In this document: positions 15,880 through 23,580 of the stretch, one piece after another
Layout of the letters: every line of letters begins with the position of its first letter
Position numbering within the stretch: position 1 is the first letter of the stretch
NCBI GenBank assembly: GCA_900542235.1
Contig: UQNB01000021.1
Span: 1 to 30,713, forward strand
Length of the DNA: 30,713 nt
Reading direction: 5' to 3'
From: an uncultured Collinsella sp.
GTDB taxonomy: Bacteria > Actinomycetota > Coriobacteriia > Coriobacteriales > Coriobacteriaceae
Program-made: the position numbers and the translations under genes
The notes under the pieces: generated by a model
What the model was told of the DNA's origin: nothing
Database searches by the model: none
What the model saw: only the letters and a program-made list of their open reading frames with translations

Positions 15880-18468
15880 TCACTGGCACAGCGGGCCATC
15901 CAACTGCTTCGCTGCGACATTCGAGCCAAACAGACACGCCACGCCGTCAAAAGACGACAGTCCCGATGAACCCAACTGCGCTGAAAGCGCTACGGGGTTT
16001 TGCCAATGGCAGACAAAGTGGATTCCGTGCATAGGAGCCTCGCGGAATACCTTTTGAATCTTCTGCTGAGCACCAAAGTCGAAAGATCCTAGTGAGTCCG
16101 CATTCGGCACCAACACAAACCGCTCCCGTCCACATTCTTCCCCGACATCATTTCTCTGAAGACAATTGGTAATCCATGCAGCCGCTTCGTCCGAAGGCAC
16201 GACCTCCGGAGAAACCCCCGCACGAGCGCATATCTCCAGAGTCGAATTAGAAACATGACGCGCGCCATCCTCCACTACAGCAAACTCAGCGCCTCGCTCA
16301 TAGCGTGCAAGCGATAAAACAAGCGTTTCCATAACGCACGCCGCAAGATCGACAGAATTCGGAAGATCACCGAGCCCTGGCAGCGTTCCCCTGCCCACAA
16401 GAGCGATATTGCTTCCCGCAGCTCTTTCAAACGGGAAATATATCGGTGCCAACCCAGCAGAAACACCCCGGCCAAGCAAGGCGCTCGGCACGTTACCTGA
16501 ATCTATGTCGTTCTGCTCAAGGAGGGCCTCAGTCAACTCCGGCAGAGTGCTTCCGTCGAAAACCACCGGTTCATCAAGGTGATCTTTTGGCATTGCATAG
16601 AACTTGTTCCTGAGACTGTCCAACGTGGCATCCTCAGCAAACGGCGTAAGCACCGTCACATTTGCGCTCGGATTTCCGTAATCTTCGTTCAGAATCGCCT
16701 GTCCCCTGAACCTTAGACTAGCAGCCGCCTCGTTAAAGGGTCCGAAAGTCGCCCGCGACTCCGCCGGCGAGTTTTTCAGTCCGATACGGATAGGAAACTG
16801 TGCGAAGAACTTGCCCTGGGAAATGGCAAGATTGGTTATCCCGCCGATACTTTGTGACGCCAATATCACGTGAATACCGTATGCACGATAGAGGCGAACG
16901 ATGCGTTCCAAAAGTTCACAGGCTTCCTTGCCTCTCGCGCCTTCTAGAAATAGCTGGAACTCATCAATGACCACAACGATACGCGGCATCTTATTCCCGC
17001 TATTGCGCCGATACTTGAGCAGATTATCTCCGTAAGGCTTGATCGCAGCGGCCCTCCGTTTGGCCTCGGCGGCTATGGAATTCAGCACATCCATGGCAAA
17101 GTCTTCATCGGCCTCAAGCCCAAATGCCTTTACCTGCGGTAGATACTCGGGGGAATCCGGCGTGGGAGCCATGGGAAACAGGGTAACGCCCTCTTTGAAA
17201 TCAAACAGATAGAGTTCCAACTCGTCGGGAGAATACCTGGCGCACAAACCGTAGATGATATCTTTCAACAGATTCGATTTACCCTGTCCGACCGCGCCGG
17301 TTATCAGTGCATTATGTCTTTGAGTCTCATTCGAGCCAATCGTGACATCAACCGTCTGGGTTCCACGCAGACCCAGCGAGAACGTGACTCCGTCCTCGCT
17401 CGTCTCCATCCAATACTCCGCGGGAAGCACCGACTCGATCTTTACTTCGGGCAACCGCAGCTCTGCCGCTGATCGGGCCATCCGCTCGGCGGCTTGCGCC
17501 GATTCAATCGTGTCAAGCTCATAGAGCTCAACATCGTAGCCATCGTGACCCAGCCATCGGGCATGACTGCCCGAGAATAGTTCGAGACGCTCCGAAACAG
17601 GATAGGACCGTTTCTTCTCGCAATACCATTTGGGCAAGTCGTCCATCTTAGGTTGTATCATTAGGAAAGAAGTGCCTGCCTTTGGGGCCGCCTTCATCAG
17701 CGAGCAGATACGGTCGTATTGCTCGGCAGCCATTCCCATCGGCATATCGTGGATCACAACGAGCTGGTACTTCTCGACCGGCATTCCGACCCGTTGGTGA
17801 TATACCGCCAGGCTCTCATCGTCTGACAGCAACTCGTTGTTGATTTGCGTCACACGGTCGGTCAGCTCGTTAAGCATGGCATCGAGTTCGCCTCTCGAAT
17901 GCAAATACCTGACCGCTGCCTCGCCTTGCCCGTTCCGGCCAATCGTCGAAAAAGGAGCCTCGATGTTTTTGAGTGCCGGGTCAAAACTAATGATTTCAAC
18001 TTGCGACGCTGAAGTCGATAAAAGCGTCTTGGCCTCTACCTCGCGCACTACCCCGTCTGAAATGCAGCCCTCGCCTGAAACCGACATCACGATATTGCCG
18101 TGACCAAGCAACGGAACGATAAAGGGCACCGTAAACAAATCGTCACGTTTTGAAGTTTTCGACATCGATCCAATCTGGATATACTCGGCGGCATTGAGGG
18201 CCGAGCCTTCCTCAATCGCCAGCAACTCGTCAACGGTATCCTGCACTCGCTTTTTCGAAAGGGCGTTGCGGCGCTTCTCCCGGATGCTAAGTTTATTGAG
18301 CGCTCGTGTTTTTGCCTCCTGTCTCTCCTTCAGCGTCATCTTCAACCACGTGTCAACGGAGGCAGATTGGGATTCACAAGCTCCCAGCAGATGAGCCTGG
18401 CATTCCTTGACCTCGCTGAGCGCTTGCCTCATTTCGGCATAGATCTCTTCCAGCGACATATTGGCCAT
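15880..18468 (-). CDS. Soluble FtsK/SpoIIIE-type ATPase with a second, degenerate ATPase-like domain
   Basis: An 862-residue protein without transmembrane helices, unlike FtsK itself. A coiled N-terminus (1-90) and a mixed domain (about 95-330) precede the FtsK/SpoIIIE motor. The motor has Walker A GAVGQGKSNLLKDIIYG (about 386-400), YLFDFKEGV, Walker B RIVVVIDEFQLFL (about 493-505) and sensor-like HVILASQSIGGI. A third region (about 640-862) contains ALVGRGTLPGLGD, a P-loop-like turn without GK[ST]. Chained motor plus degenerate domains recall EccC/EssC of type VII secretion. The start overlaps the GrpE-like stop by one base (TGATG). The substrate, protein or DNA, is unknown. Confidence 0.9.
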   Translation of the reverse strand: MANMSLEEIYAEMRQALSEVKECQAHLLGACESQSASVDTWLKMTLKERQEAKTRALNKLSIREKRRNALSKKRVQDTVDELLAIEEGSALNAAEYIQIGSMSKTSKRDDLFTVPFIVPLLGHGNIVMSVSGEGCISDGVVREVEAKTLLSTSASQVEIISFDPALKNIEAPFSTIGRNGQGEAAVRYLHSRGELDAMLNELTDRVTQINNELLSDDESLAVYHQRVGMPVEKYQLVVIHDMPMGMAAEQYDRICSLMKAAPKAGTSFLMIQPKMDDLPKWYCEKKRSYPVSERLELFSGSHARWLGHDGYDVELYELDTIESAQAAERMARSAAELRLPEVKIESVLPAEYWMETSEDGVTFSLGLRGTQTVDVTIGSNETQRHNALITGAVGQGKSNLLKDIIYGLCARYSPDELELYLFDFKEGVTLFPMAPTPDSPEYLPQVKAFGLEADEDFAMDVLNSIAAEAKRRAAAIKPYGDNLLKYRRNSGNKMPRIVVVIDEFQLFLEGARGKEACELLERIVRLYRAYGIHVILASQSIGGITNLAISQGKFFAQFPIRIGLKNSPAESRATFGPFNEAAASLRFRGQAILNEDYGNPSANVTVLTPFAEDATLDSLRNKFYAMPKDHLDEPVVFDGSTLPELTEALLEQNDIDSGNVPSALLGRGVSAGLAPIYFPFERAAGSNIALVGRGTLPGLGDLPNSVDLAACVMETLVLSLARYERGAEFAVVEDGARHVSNSTLEICARAGVSPEVVPSDEAAAWITNCLQRNDVGEECGRERFVLVPNADSLGSFDFGAQQKIQKVFREAPMHGIHFVCHWQNPVALSAQLGSSGLSSFDGVACLFGSNVAAKQLDGPLCQ

Positions 18469-18914
18469 CAGTCCTCTTCGTGCCGAAAGACAACCACTCG
18501 CGCTGGGCGGAGAAGTCTTCCGCCAATCCTGTAACCGTCTCGCTCTACTCGAGCCACCTTTCCATCTTTGAAGGCGTCGTCTGTCTTAATCAATCCAACG
18601 ATTTCATGCTCATGTAGATTAACTGTCTCGTCACACAGAACAGGCTCAAGCCCGTAATGGCTACAAACCTCGATAATCTCATCCGCAATCGAAGACCTCA
18701 AGTCCTCTGACAGCGGCTCATTCTTAACTCTATCAACGGCAAGCAGCAACTCGCTGAATAGTCCTGCATAAGCTTCGCCAGTGGCCAAGTCTTTGATTTT
18801 TCTCGAATCTGATTTGAGAGAAGCGAGAGACGCTCTGAGCCGTTCTGCACAGTCAATAATTGCTTGGCGATCCATCTCCAAGCTGTCGAGTGCTTGGTCC
18901 CAGCGCACGTCCAT
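18468..18914 (-). CDS. Minimal GrpE-like nucleotide exchange factor
   Basis: A 148-residue protein, about half the length of the housekeeping GrpE in this window. Helices (about 1-90) are followed by a GrpE-type beta domain: VNLHEHEIVGLIKTDDAFKD followed by GKVARVERDGYRIGGRLLRPARVVVF, which matches the 'GY...G.RvlRpA.V.V' end of GrpE. The long acidic N-terminal arm is missing. It would recharge the neighbouring Hsp70. The ATG at 18914 overlaps the J-like gene stop by one base (TAATG). Upstream in-frame starts would lie inside that gene and are rejected. Sequence divergence from the 1866-2708 GrpE is large, so specificity for the second Hsp70 is likely but inferred. Confidence 0.82.
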   Translation of the reverse strand: MDVRWDQALDSLEMDRQAIIDCAERLRASLASLKSDSRKIKDLATGEAYAGLFSELLLAVDRVKNEPLSEDLRSSIADEIIEVCSHYGLEPVLCDETVNLHEHEIVGLIKTDDAFKDGKVARVERDGYRIGGRLLRPARVVVFRHEED

Positions 18915-20023
18915 TATTGGAGTCCCGTCCTCTTTGCAAGCTCTCCTAATTTGCGGGCATTGATCATCCATCCGGTCGGTACAACAAAGAAGAATGCATA
19001 CAGGAGCAGCCCAAAGAACAGAACGAGCGTCAAGGGAGCGCCACTTGACCCGCTTATCATAAATAAGAAGGTCAAGCCGCAGAGAATCCAAAACCATCGG
19101 GCCGGTGCAATGTAGTGCCTTTTACGCGCCCAGTCGATAAGGCCCTCCATTTTCTCAATCCATTCCTCATCAGCCTTGTCGATATTTCCCAACGCGCGCA
19201 TTTCACTAACGACAAGTTCAGCATGCTGGATTTGTTTCATATTGGTGAAATAGCCAGCATTATCCTTTGAGCTCATTTTGTTCTCGACATCCGTCTCTAG
19301 ACACCGGCATAACGAGCTTAGGACGGGTCCATAATCCGGATGTGCCTCATGAAGATTGCGCGCCATAGTGAGGGCCTGGTCAAATTTCCCCTGAAGATAA
19401 CGCACATCAACCAAGCGCGCCATAATCGTATAGTCGCTCTTATCAATCTGCTGGGCCTTCAGAAACTCAGCCTCGGCGTCTGCGTATTTATCAATCATTA
19501 TGTACGAGTCGCCCAACAGCCTATGAGCGGTCGCCTGATTCGAGCCAAGCTTCAGCAACTCGGATGCAGCAAAAATGGATTCGTCATACTTGTCCATCGA
19601 ATATGCTGCCAGAGCCCACACAAGCCATGCTTCCGCATCGGTTGAGCAATTCCTTGTTGCCTCCCTAGCGGCAAAACAAGCGTTGGCACTCTGACCGTTT
19701 TTGAAATAATCTTTCGCTTCTGATGTCCAGTCTTTCTCGGCGGTTGCAGCACGGGCGTCTTTTTCCAGGTCCCTCTTGCTGTCACTCTTCCCGCTATCAT
19801 ATGTGGCATCGTATTCCAAGCGTTTTGAACTGTTGTGAAACAACGAATCTGCTTCATTTAAGAGCTGCATCATCCTTTCGGCGTTTGCTCTTTGCATAGC
19901 ATCCGGAGATCCTTCGAGACGCCTGAAGCGCTTTCGTGTTTTCTTAATCGCCTCTTCAATCTCTTCAATCGGCGCATTCTTTTCCAGTTCGAGAATTTCA
20001 TAGTAGTCAACAAATTCTTCCAT
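18914..20023 (-). CDS. J-like/TPR membrane protein lacking the HPD triad
   Basis: A 369-residue protein. The N-terminus DYYEILELEKNAPIEEIEEA and the later LLNEADSLFHNSSKRLEYD have the pattern of a J domain. The expected HPD after helix II is replaced by a longer RRLEGSPDAMQRANAER segment. TPR-like repeats follow (about 100-240, e.g. AWLVWALAAYSMDKYDESI and HRLLGDSYIMIDKYADAEAE). Two transmembrane helices lie near the C-terminus (about 310-327 and 329-350), with a short basic tail. AGGGG sits 6 bases before the ATG, 9 bases after the Hsp70 stop. It probably tethers the second Hsp70 to the membrane. Whether it can stimulate ATP hydrolysis without HPD is an open question. Confidence 0.85.
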   Translation of the reverse strand: MEEFVDYYEILELEKNAPIEEIEEAIKKTRKRFRRLEGSPDAMQRANAERMMQLLNEADSLFHNSSKRLEYDATYDSGKSDSKRDLEKDARAATAEKDWTSEAKDYFKNGQSANACFAAREATRNCSTDAEAWLVWALAAYSMDKYDESIFAASELLKLGSNQATAHRLLGDSYIMIDKYADAEAEFLKAQQIDKSDYTIMARLVDVRYLQGKFDQALTMARNLHEAHPDYGPVLSSLCRCLETDVENKMSSKDNAGYFTNMKQIQHAELVVSEMRALGNIDKADEEWIEKMEGLIDWARKRHYIAPARWFWILCGLTFLFMISGSSGAPLTLVLFFGLLLYAFFFVVPTGWMINARKLGELAKRTGLQ

Positions 20024-20032
20024 CAGTGTCCC

Positions 20033-21592
20033 CTATCCAATTTCGATGTTCTTCATCTTGTTAACGGCAGTATCGAGTTGCCGTTCATCCATATTCGCCA
20101 CACGGTCGATTTCAAACTCGCCATACAGCTGGCCGCTCCCCCCGGCATATAGACGGATATGCACGGTTTGTTCTCTGTCGTATTCGTAAACCACGCGGAC
20201 GGGAGATCCCTTGGGCAACCCGGGCGGAAGCGGTATTTCCTTTGAACCGATAATGACCACATAGTTCAAGTCTGGGTCATCGCCTTGTGTCACCTGGACA
20301 TCGACGTACGACTGGTTCTCACTCACCGTTGCTGCGTCCTGTGAATAACTCCCCGGCACGGGTGAATTCCTCGGAATCACAACATTGTTGTAGTCTTTGC
20401 CGTCTTTCCCAAGCATCACAACCCCCAAAGGTTGCGAAGTAACATCGGCAATGACTACGCTCGGAGCCGTAAAGAGGGGCATATCCGGCAAGCTATTTTC
20501 CGCCGATCCTGCCACGTCAGTGCTCGATTCCATTTCTATTGCGGCCTGAACGGCAGCCCCCATGGCGACAGCCTCATCGGGATTTACCCCAAGCTCGGGT
20601 TTCATCCCCGAAATATCTTCGATTAACTTGTGTACCATTGGCATACGCGTTGAGCCACCAACGAGGACCACATGATCGATCTGACCCCATGAATAACCGG
20701 TGTCCTCGAGCACGTCCTCGACCAGCTCCTGCGTTCGATTCAGGAGCGACCTACTCGCCCGCTCGAAATCTTCGCGAGAAATAGCCACACGATAAGGCTT
20801 TCCGTTCTTCGAAATATGGAGGTTTGCCTTTGGCACGTTCGAAAGAGTGCGCTTAACCATTTCGCATTTCTCTCGAAGCTCGGCACTTATCAGATAATCC
20901 TCGAGAACATTACCAGCACCCTGTTTCGAGAGCTCTTCTGCCACGAACGACATTAGAGCGTTATCGAAATCGAATCCGCCCAAGTTCCTATCGCCATCGG
21001 TTCCGATAACCGTAAAGCAACCGTCCTCTATCTTAAGAAGCGTCACGTCGAACGTTCCGCCGCCCAGATCATAGACAAGCGTGACGCCGTTCTTCTCGGT
21101 ATCGAGACCAAAGGAAAGGGCTGCGGCCGTCGGTTCATTCAACACGCGAAGCACTTTGGTGCCCGCAATTACACCTGCCTGCTTTGTCGCAGTTCTTCTT
21201 GCATCATCAAAATATGCGGGAACCGTAATCACGGCTCCGCATACTTCTTCTCCAAGTGCCTGCTCGGCATCTTGCAATAATTTTTTGATAATAAGGGAGG
21301 AAACCTCTTCTGCAGAGTAGGAAACGCCCGAGTCGGAGTCGAATCTCCAATCCGGATTTCCCATCTGCCGTTTAACGAACTGGACAACATTATCGGGATC
21401 ACTTGCCGCCGAATGCTTGGCCATCGTTCCAACAAGCGGCTCGTCTTTTCCGTCAAATGATTGGAATAAAACAACCGAAGGTGTAGTCGGTTCTCCGTCC
21501 GCATTCTTCAGTATTTCGGGAAGTCCATCGTCTCCCAACACAGCGACGGCCGAATAGGTCGTCCCAAGATCGATTCCAACAACTCTCCCCAT
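20033..21592 (-). CDS. Lid-less Hsp70 (DnaK paralogue)
   Basis: A 519-residue Hsp70. The nucleotide-binding domain is intact: GIDLGTTYSAVAVLG, AYFDDARRTATKQAG, LNEPTAAALSFGL, DLGGGTFDVTLL and VGGSTRMPMV. A short variable linker leads to ADVTSQPLGVVML and the beta substrate-binding domain, ending LYGEFEIDRV. Only about 20 residues follow, so the alpha-helical lid and acidic tail of DnaK are absent. The frame is clean, so this is a stable form and not a pseudogene. The ATG at 21592 follows GAGGA by 9 bases. An ATG three codons upstream is too close to that site. It is the first gene of an eight-gene cluster with its own J-like and GrpE-like partners. Confidence 0.93.
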   Translation of the reverse strand: MGRVVGIDLGTTYSAVAVLGDDGLPEILKNADGEPTTPSVVLFQSFDGKDEPLVGTMAKHSAASDPDNVVQFVKRQMGNPDWRFDSDSGVSYSAEEVSSLIIKKLLQDAEQALGEEVCGAVITVPAYFDDARRTATKQAGVIAGTKVLRVLNEPTAAALSFGLDTEKNGVTLVYDLGGGTFDVTLLKIEDGCFTVIGTDGDRNLGGFDFDNALMSFVAEELSKQGAGNVLEDYLISAELREKCEMVKRTLSNVPKANLHISKNGKPYRVAISREDFERASRSLLNRTQELVEDVLEDTGYSWGQIDHVVLVGGSTRMPMVHKLIEDISGMKPELGVNPDEAVAMGAAVQAAIEMESSTDVAGSAENSLPDMPLFTAPSVVIADVTSQPLGVVMLGKDGKDYNNVVIPRNSPVPGSYSQDAATVSENQSYVDVQVTQGDDPDLNYVVIIGSKEIPLPPGLPKGSPVRVVYEYDREQTVHIRLYAGGSGQLYGEFEIDRVANMDERQLDTAVNKMKNIEIG

Positions 21593-21629
21593 AGCCACCA
21601 TTCCTCGATGTCTATTTATATTGGTTTTG

Positions 21630-21657
21630 AGTTTATTCAAATTAGACTTTATGTCAA
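21630..21657 (-). promoter_or_regulatory. Promoter of the Hsp70/FtsK cluster
   Basis: On the minus strand TTGACA (complement of 21652-21657) and TAAACT (complement of 21630-21635) are separated by 16 bases, about 40 bases before the Hsp70 ATG. This is the best -35 box in the window. Confidence 0.65.
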
Positions 21658-21687
21658 TTATTGCACCTAAGGACAATTCAATTAGAC
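21638..21687. promoter_or_regulatory. Possible operator repeats between Hsp70 and the XRE regulator
   Basis: CAAATTAGAC (21638-21647) and CAATTAGAC (21679-21687) are direct repeats about 40 bp apart. The first is part of an imperfect palindrome AATTAGAC-TTTAT-GTCAATT that overlaps the -35 box. The divergent XRE-family protein is the obvious candidate binder. Confidence 0.45.
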
Positions 21688-21739
21688 ATTTGACCGGCAC
21701 CGAAATGCAAAGTTGCTCTTGATACCAGACGGGAGCGAC

Positions 21740-22081
21740 ATGGATGTGACCAATAAACATACCGCACTCGCCAGAATCCGCAAAAAGTCAGGGCTTACTC
21801 AGCTTCAAATTGCGGACAGTCTTGGCGTTAGCAAGGCGACATATAGTGCATGGGAAACAGGTCGAGCAAAACTAGGAGAGGACCGCATTGTTGCATTGTG
21901 CGATCTCTTTGGATGCACGCCCAATGATATCCTTGGCTATACCAAAGATCCAGACGGAAGCCCTGCGTTTTTTACTGCTCAGGAAGACGAATATCTATCG
22001 CTCTTCAAAGCCCTGCCGCCAAACATCAAGGCCGACATTCTTGACATCATGCGTTATACGACAAAGGCCTGGAGACTCTAG
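21740..22081 (+). CDS. XRE-family (Cro/CI-type) transcriptional regulator
   Basis: A 113-residue DNA-binding protein. The HTH (about residues 8-62) reads LARIRKKSGLTQLQIADSLG then VSKATYSAWETGRAKLG, ending CTPNDILGYTKD. A short C-terminal helical part (about 80-113) may dimerise. The ATG at 21740 is chosen with GGGAG four bases upstream. A TTG at 21713 would add nine residues. It is divergent from the Hsp70/FtsK cluster, with 147 bases between the starts, so it probably controls that cluster and itself. Confidence 0.88.
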   Translation: MDVTNKHTALARIRKKSGLTQLQIADSLGVSKATYSAWETGRAKLGEDRIVALCDLFGCTPNDILGYTKDPDGSPAFFTAQEDEYLSLFKALPPNIKADILDIMRYTTKAWRL

Positions 22082-22120
22082 GGCTTCTCTTTTGGCATCA
22101 TGAATGTTTACTAGATATAA

Positions 22121-22183
22121 TGTCCAACTTGCACAATCTAAATCGTCCAACTTGCACAATCTGAATCGTCCAACTTGCACAAA
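22121..22183 (+). promoter_or_regulatory. Three direct repeats of a near-palindromic 15-mer upstream of the ATPase
   Basis: GTCCAACTTGCACAA occurs at 22122, 22145 and 22168, an exact 23-bp period with AATCTRAATC between copies. With flanking bases each copy reads (T/C)GT-C-CAA-C-TTG-C-ACA, a near-palindrome. The last copy ends just before TATAAT (22191-22196), so a bound protein would cover the -35 region. Confidence 0.75.
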
Positions 22184-22190
22184 TCAACGG

Positions 22191-22196
22191 TATAAT
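22191..22196 (+). promoter_or_regulatory. -10 box of the AAA/DUF4143 gene
   Basis: A perfect TATAAT lies 24 bases before the ATG. The -35 position falls in the third repeat (GTCCAA, 22168-22173, 17-base spacing) and is a poor match, suggesting activator dependence or repression by the repeat-binding protein. Confidence 0.65.
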
Positions 22197-22219
22197 ACCC
22201 TGCTAGCAAGGAGGGTGAC

Positions 22220-23494
22220 ATGGGTTCAATTCAACACGGTTATTTACCACGAGTCGCGGACAAAGTGCTCGCCAGAAAACTAAAATCTTCTGGGGCTGTC
22301 CAAATCAAAGGGCCAAAATGGTGCGGCAAGACCGCAACGGCTGAACAGGCAGCCGCAAGCAGCATCTACATGCAAGACCCCGATAACGGTCCGAGCTACA
22401 TCCAGCTTGCCGATTCGAAGCCCTCTCTCCTGCTCAAAGGAGATGAGCCACGCCTCATCGATGAATGGCAAATGGCCCCACAGCTTTGGGACGCCGTAAG
22501 GTTCGCGATCGACCGCGGCAAAGGACGAGGCAGGTTTATCCTCACCGGCTCCGCAACGCCTCGGGCAAGCGAAATGCCGGCACACTCAGGAGTCGGCCGC
22601 ATAGCACGTATAAACATGCGCCCGATGTCACTTTTTGAATCACGCGAGTCAACAGGATCAGTTTCGCTGGCAAGCCTGTTTGATGGAAACACCGATGTTG
22701 CCGATATGGTCGACTTCGATATCGAACGTATCGTCTACTCACTTTGCCGAGGAGGTTGGCCTGAAGCGGTTACCGAGCCAAACCATGGGATTGCGCTATC
22801 CATGGCCCCTGATTACATCTCGGAACTGCTTGATTCCGATATCGACGAGATTGATGGACTGCGGAGAAATAAGACTTGGATGGCCCAGATTATTCGAAGC
22901 TACGCTCGCAATATTTCGACAGAGGCATCGCTCGCCACAATCGCTGCTGACATGCAAGGAGAACCTCCCTCAAGAAATACCGTTTCTGAATATGTCGACG
23001 CCTTGACCCGCTCCTGCGTTTTCGAAGATCTCGAGGCATGGGCCCCGCGGCTCCGCTCAAAAACCGCCGTACGGACGAGTCCGACGCGCCATTTCTGCGA
23101 TCCATCGCTTGCGGTCGCAGCCCTGGGGGCAACGCCTCAAAAGCTCCTGGAGGATTTTGAAACATTTGGGCTTCTGTTTGAATCGATGTGCATCCGTGAC
23201 CTGCGCACCTATATGGATCTGCTTGGCGGCAAGGTTTACCACTATCGGGACAAGACCGACCTTGAAGCCGATGCGGTACTCGTGCTAGATGACGGCAGGT
23301 ACGCTCTGGTTGAGGTCAAACTTGGCTCAAAGCCTATAGACGCCGCTGCCGCCAATCTCAAGAAACTCGCATCTAAAATCGATGCGACCCACCAAGGCGA
23401 AGCGTCCTTCTTGCTCGTTCTCACTGGAACCGCAACTGCCTACCGACGGGAAGACGGTGTCGTAGTCGCGCCGCTTGCTTCACTGGCACCGTAG
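22220..23494 (+). CDS. AAA_14/DUF4143 ATPase
   Basis: A 424-residue protein of the archaeal-type AAA ATPase plus DUF4143 family. Walker A is IKGPKWCGKTATAEQ (about residues 29-43), Walker B is EPRLIDEWQ (about 75-83), and RFILTGSATPR is the sensor strand. A winged-helix region (about 225-275) follows. The C-terminus contains LEADAVLVLDDGRYALVEVKLG, the D...ExK arrangement of the PD-(D/E)xK nuclease fold. These proteins are common in anaerobes and their role is not well defined. AAGGAGGG gives an excellent ribosome site. No partner gene is coupled. It may be unrelated to the Hsp70 cluster. Confidence 0.9.
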   Translation: MGSIQHGYLPRVADKVLARKLKSSGAVQIKGPKWCGKTATAEQAAASSIYMQDPDNGPSYIQLADSKPSLLLKGDEPRLIDEWQMAPQLWDAVRFAIDRGKGRGRFILTGSATPRASEMPAHSGVGRIARINMRPMSLFESRESTGSVSLASLFDGNTDVADMVDFDIERIVYSLCRGGWPEAVTEPNHGIALSMAPDYISELLDSDIDEIDGLRRNKTWMAQIIRSYARNISTEASLATIAADMQGEPPSRNTVSEYVDALTRSCVFEDLEAWAPRLRSKTAVRTSPTRHFCDPSLAVAALGATPQKLLEDFETFGLLFESMCIRDLRTYMDLLGGKVYHYRDKTDLEADAVLVLDDGRYALVEVKLGSKPIDAAAANLKKLASKIDATHQGEASFLLVLTGTATAYRREDGVVVAPLASLAP

Positions 23495-23580
23495 GACAAC
23501 TGGCATACAGCGGCGGGCGCGGGAGCCCTCCGTAGTAGAATCTGAACCACTGATTAGACCCGTACAAAAGGAGATTTCCC

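Noticed and set aside
20033..21592. Second Hsp70 as a truncated pseudogene
   Set aside because: The frame is intact with all ATPase motifs, a good ribosome site and promoter, and tightly packed partner genes, so it looks selected.
22122..22183. Three regularly spaced repeats as a CRISPR array
   Set aside because: The period is only 23 bp, the intervening bases are nearly the same in each gap, and no cas gene is present. An operator array fits better.
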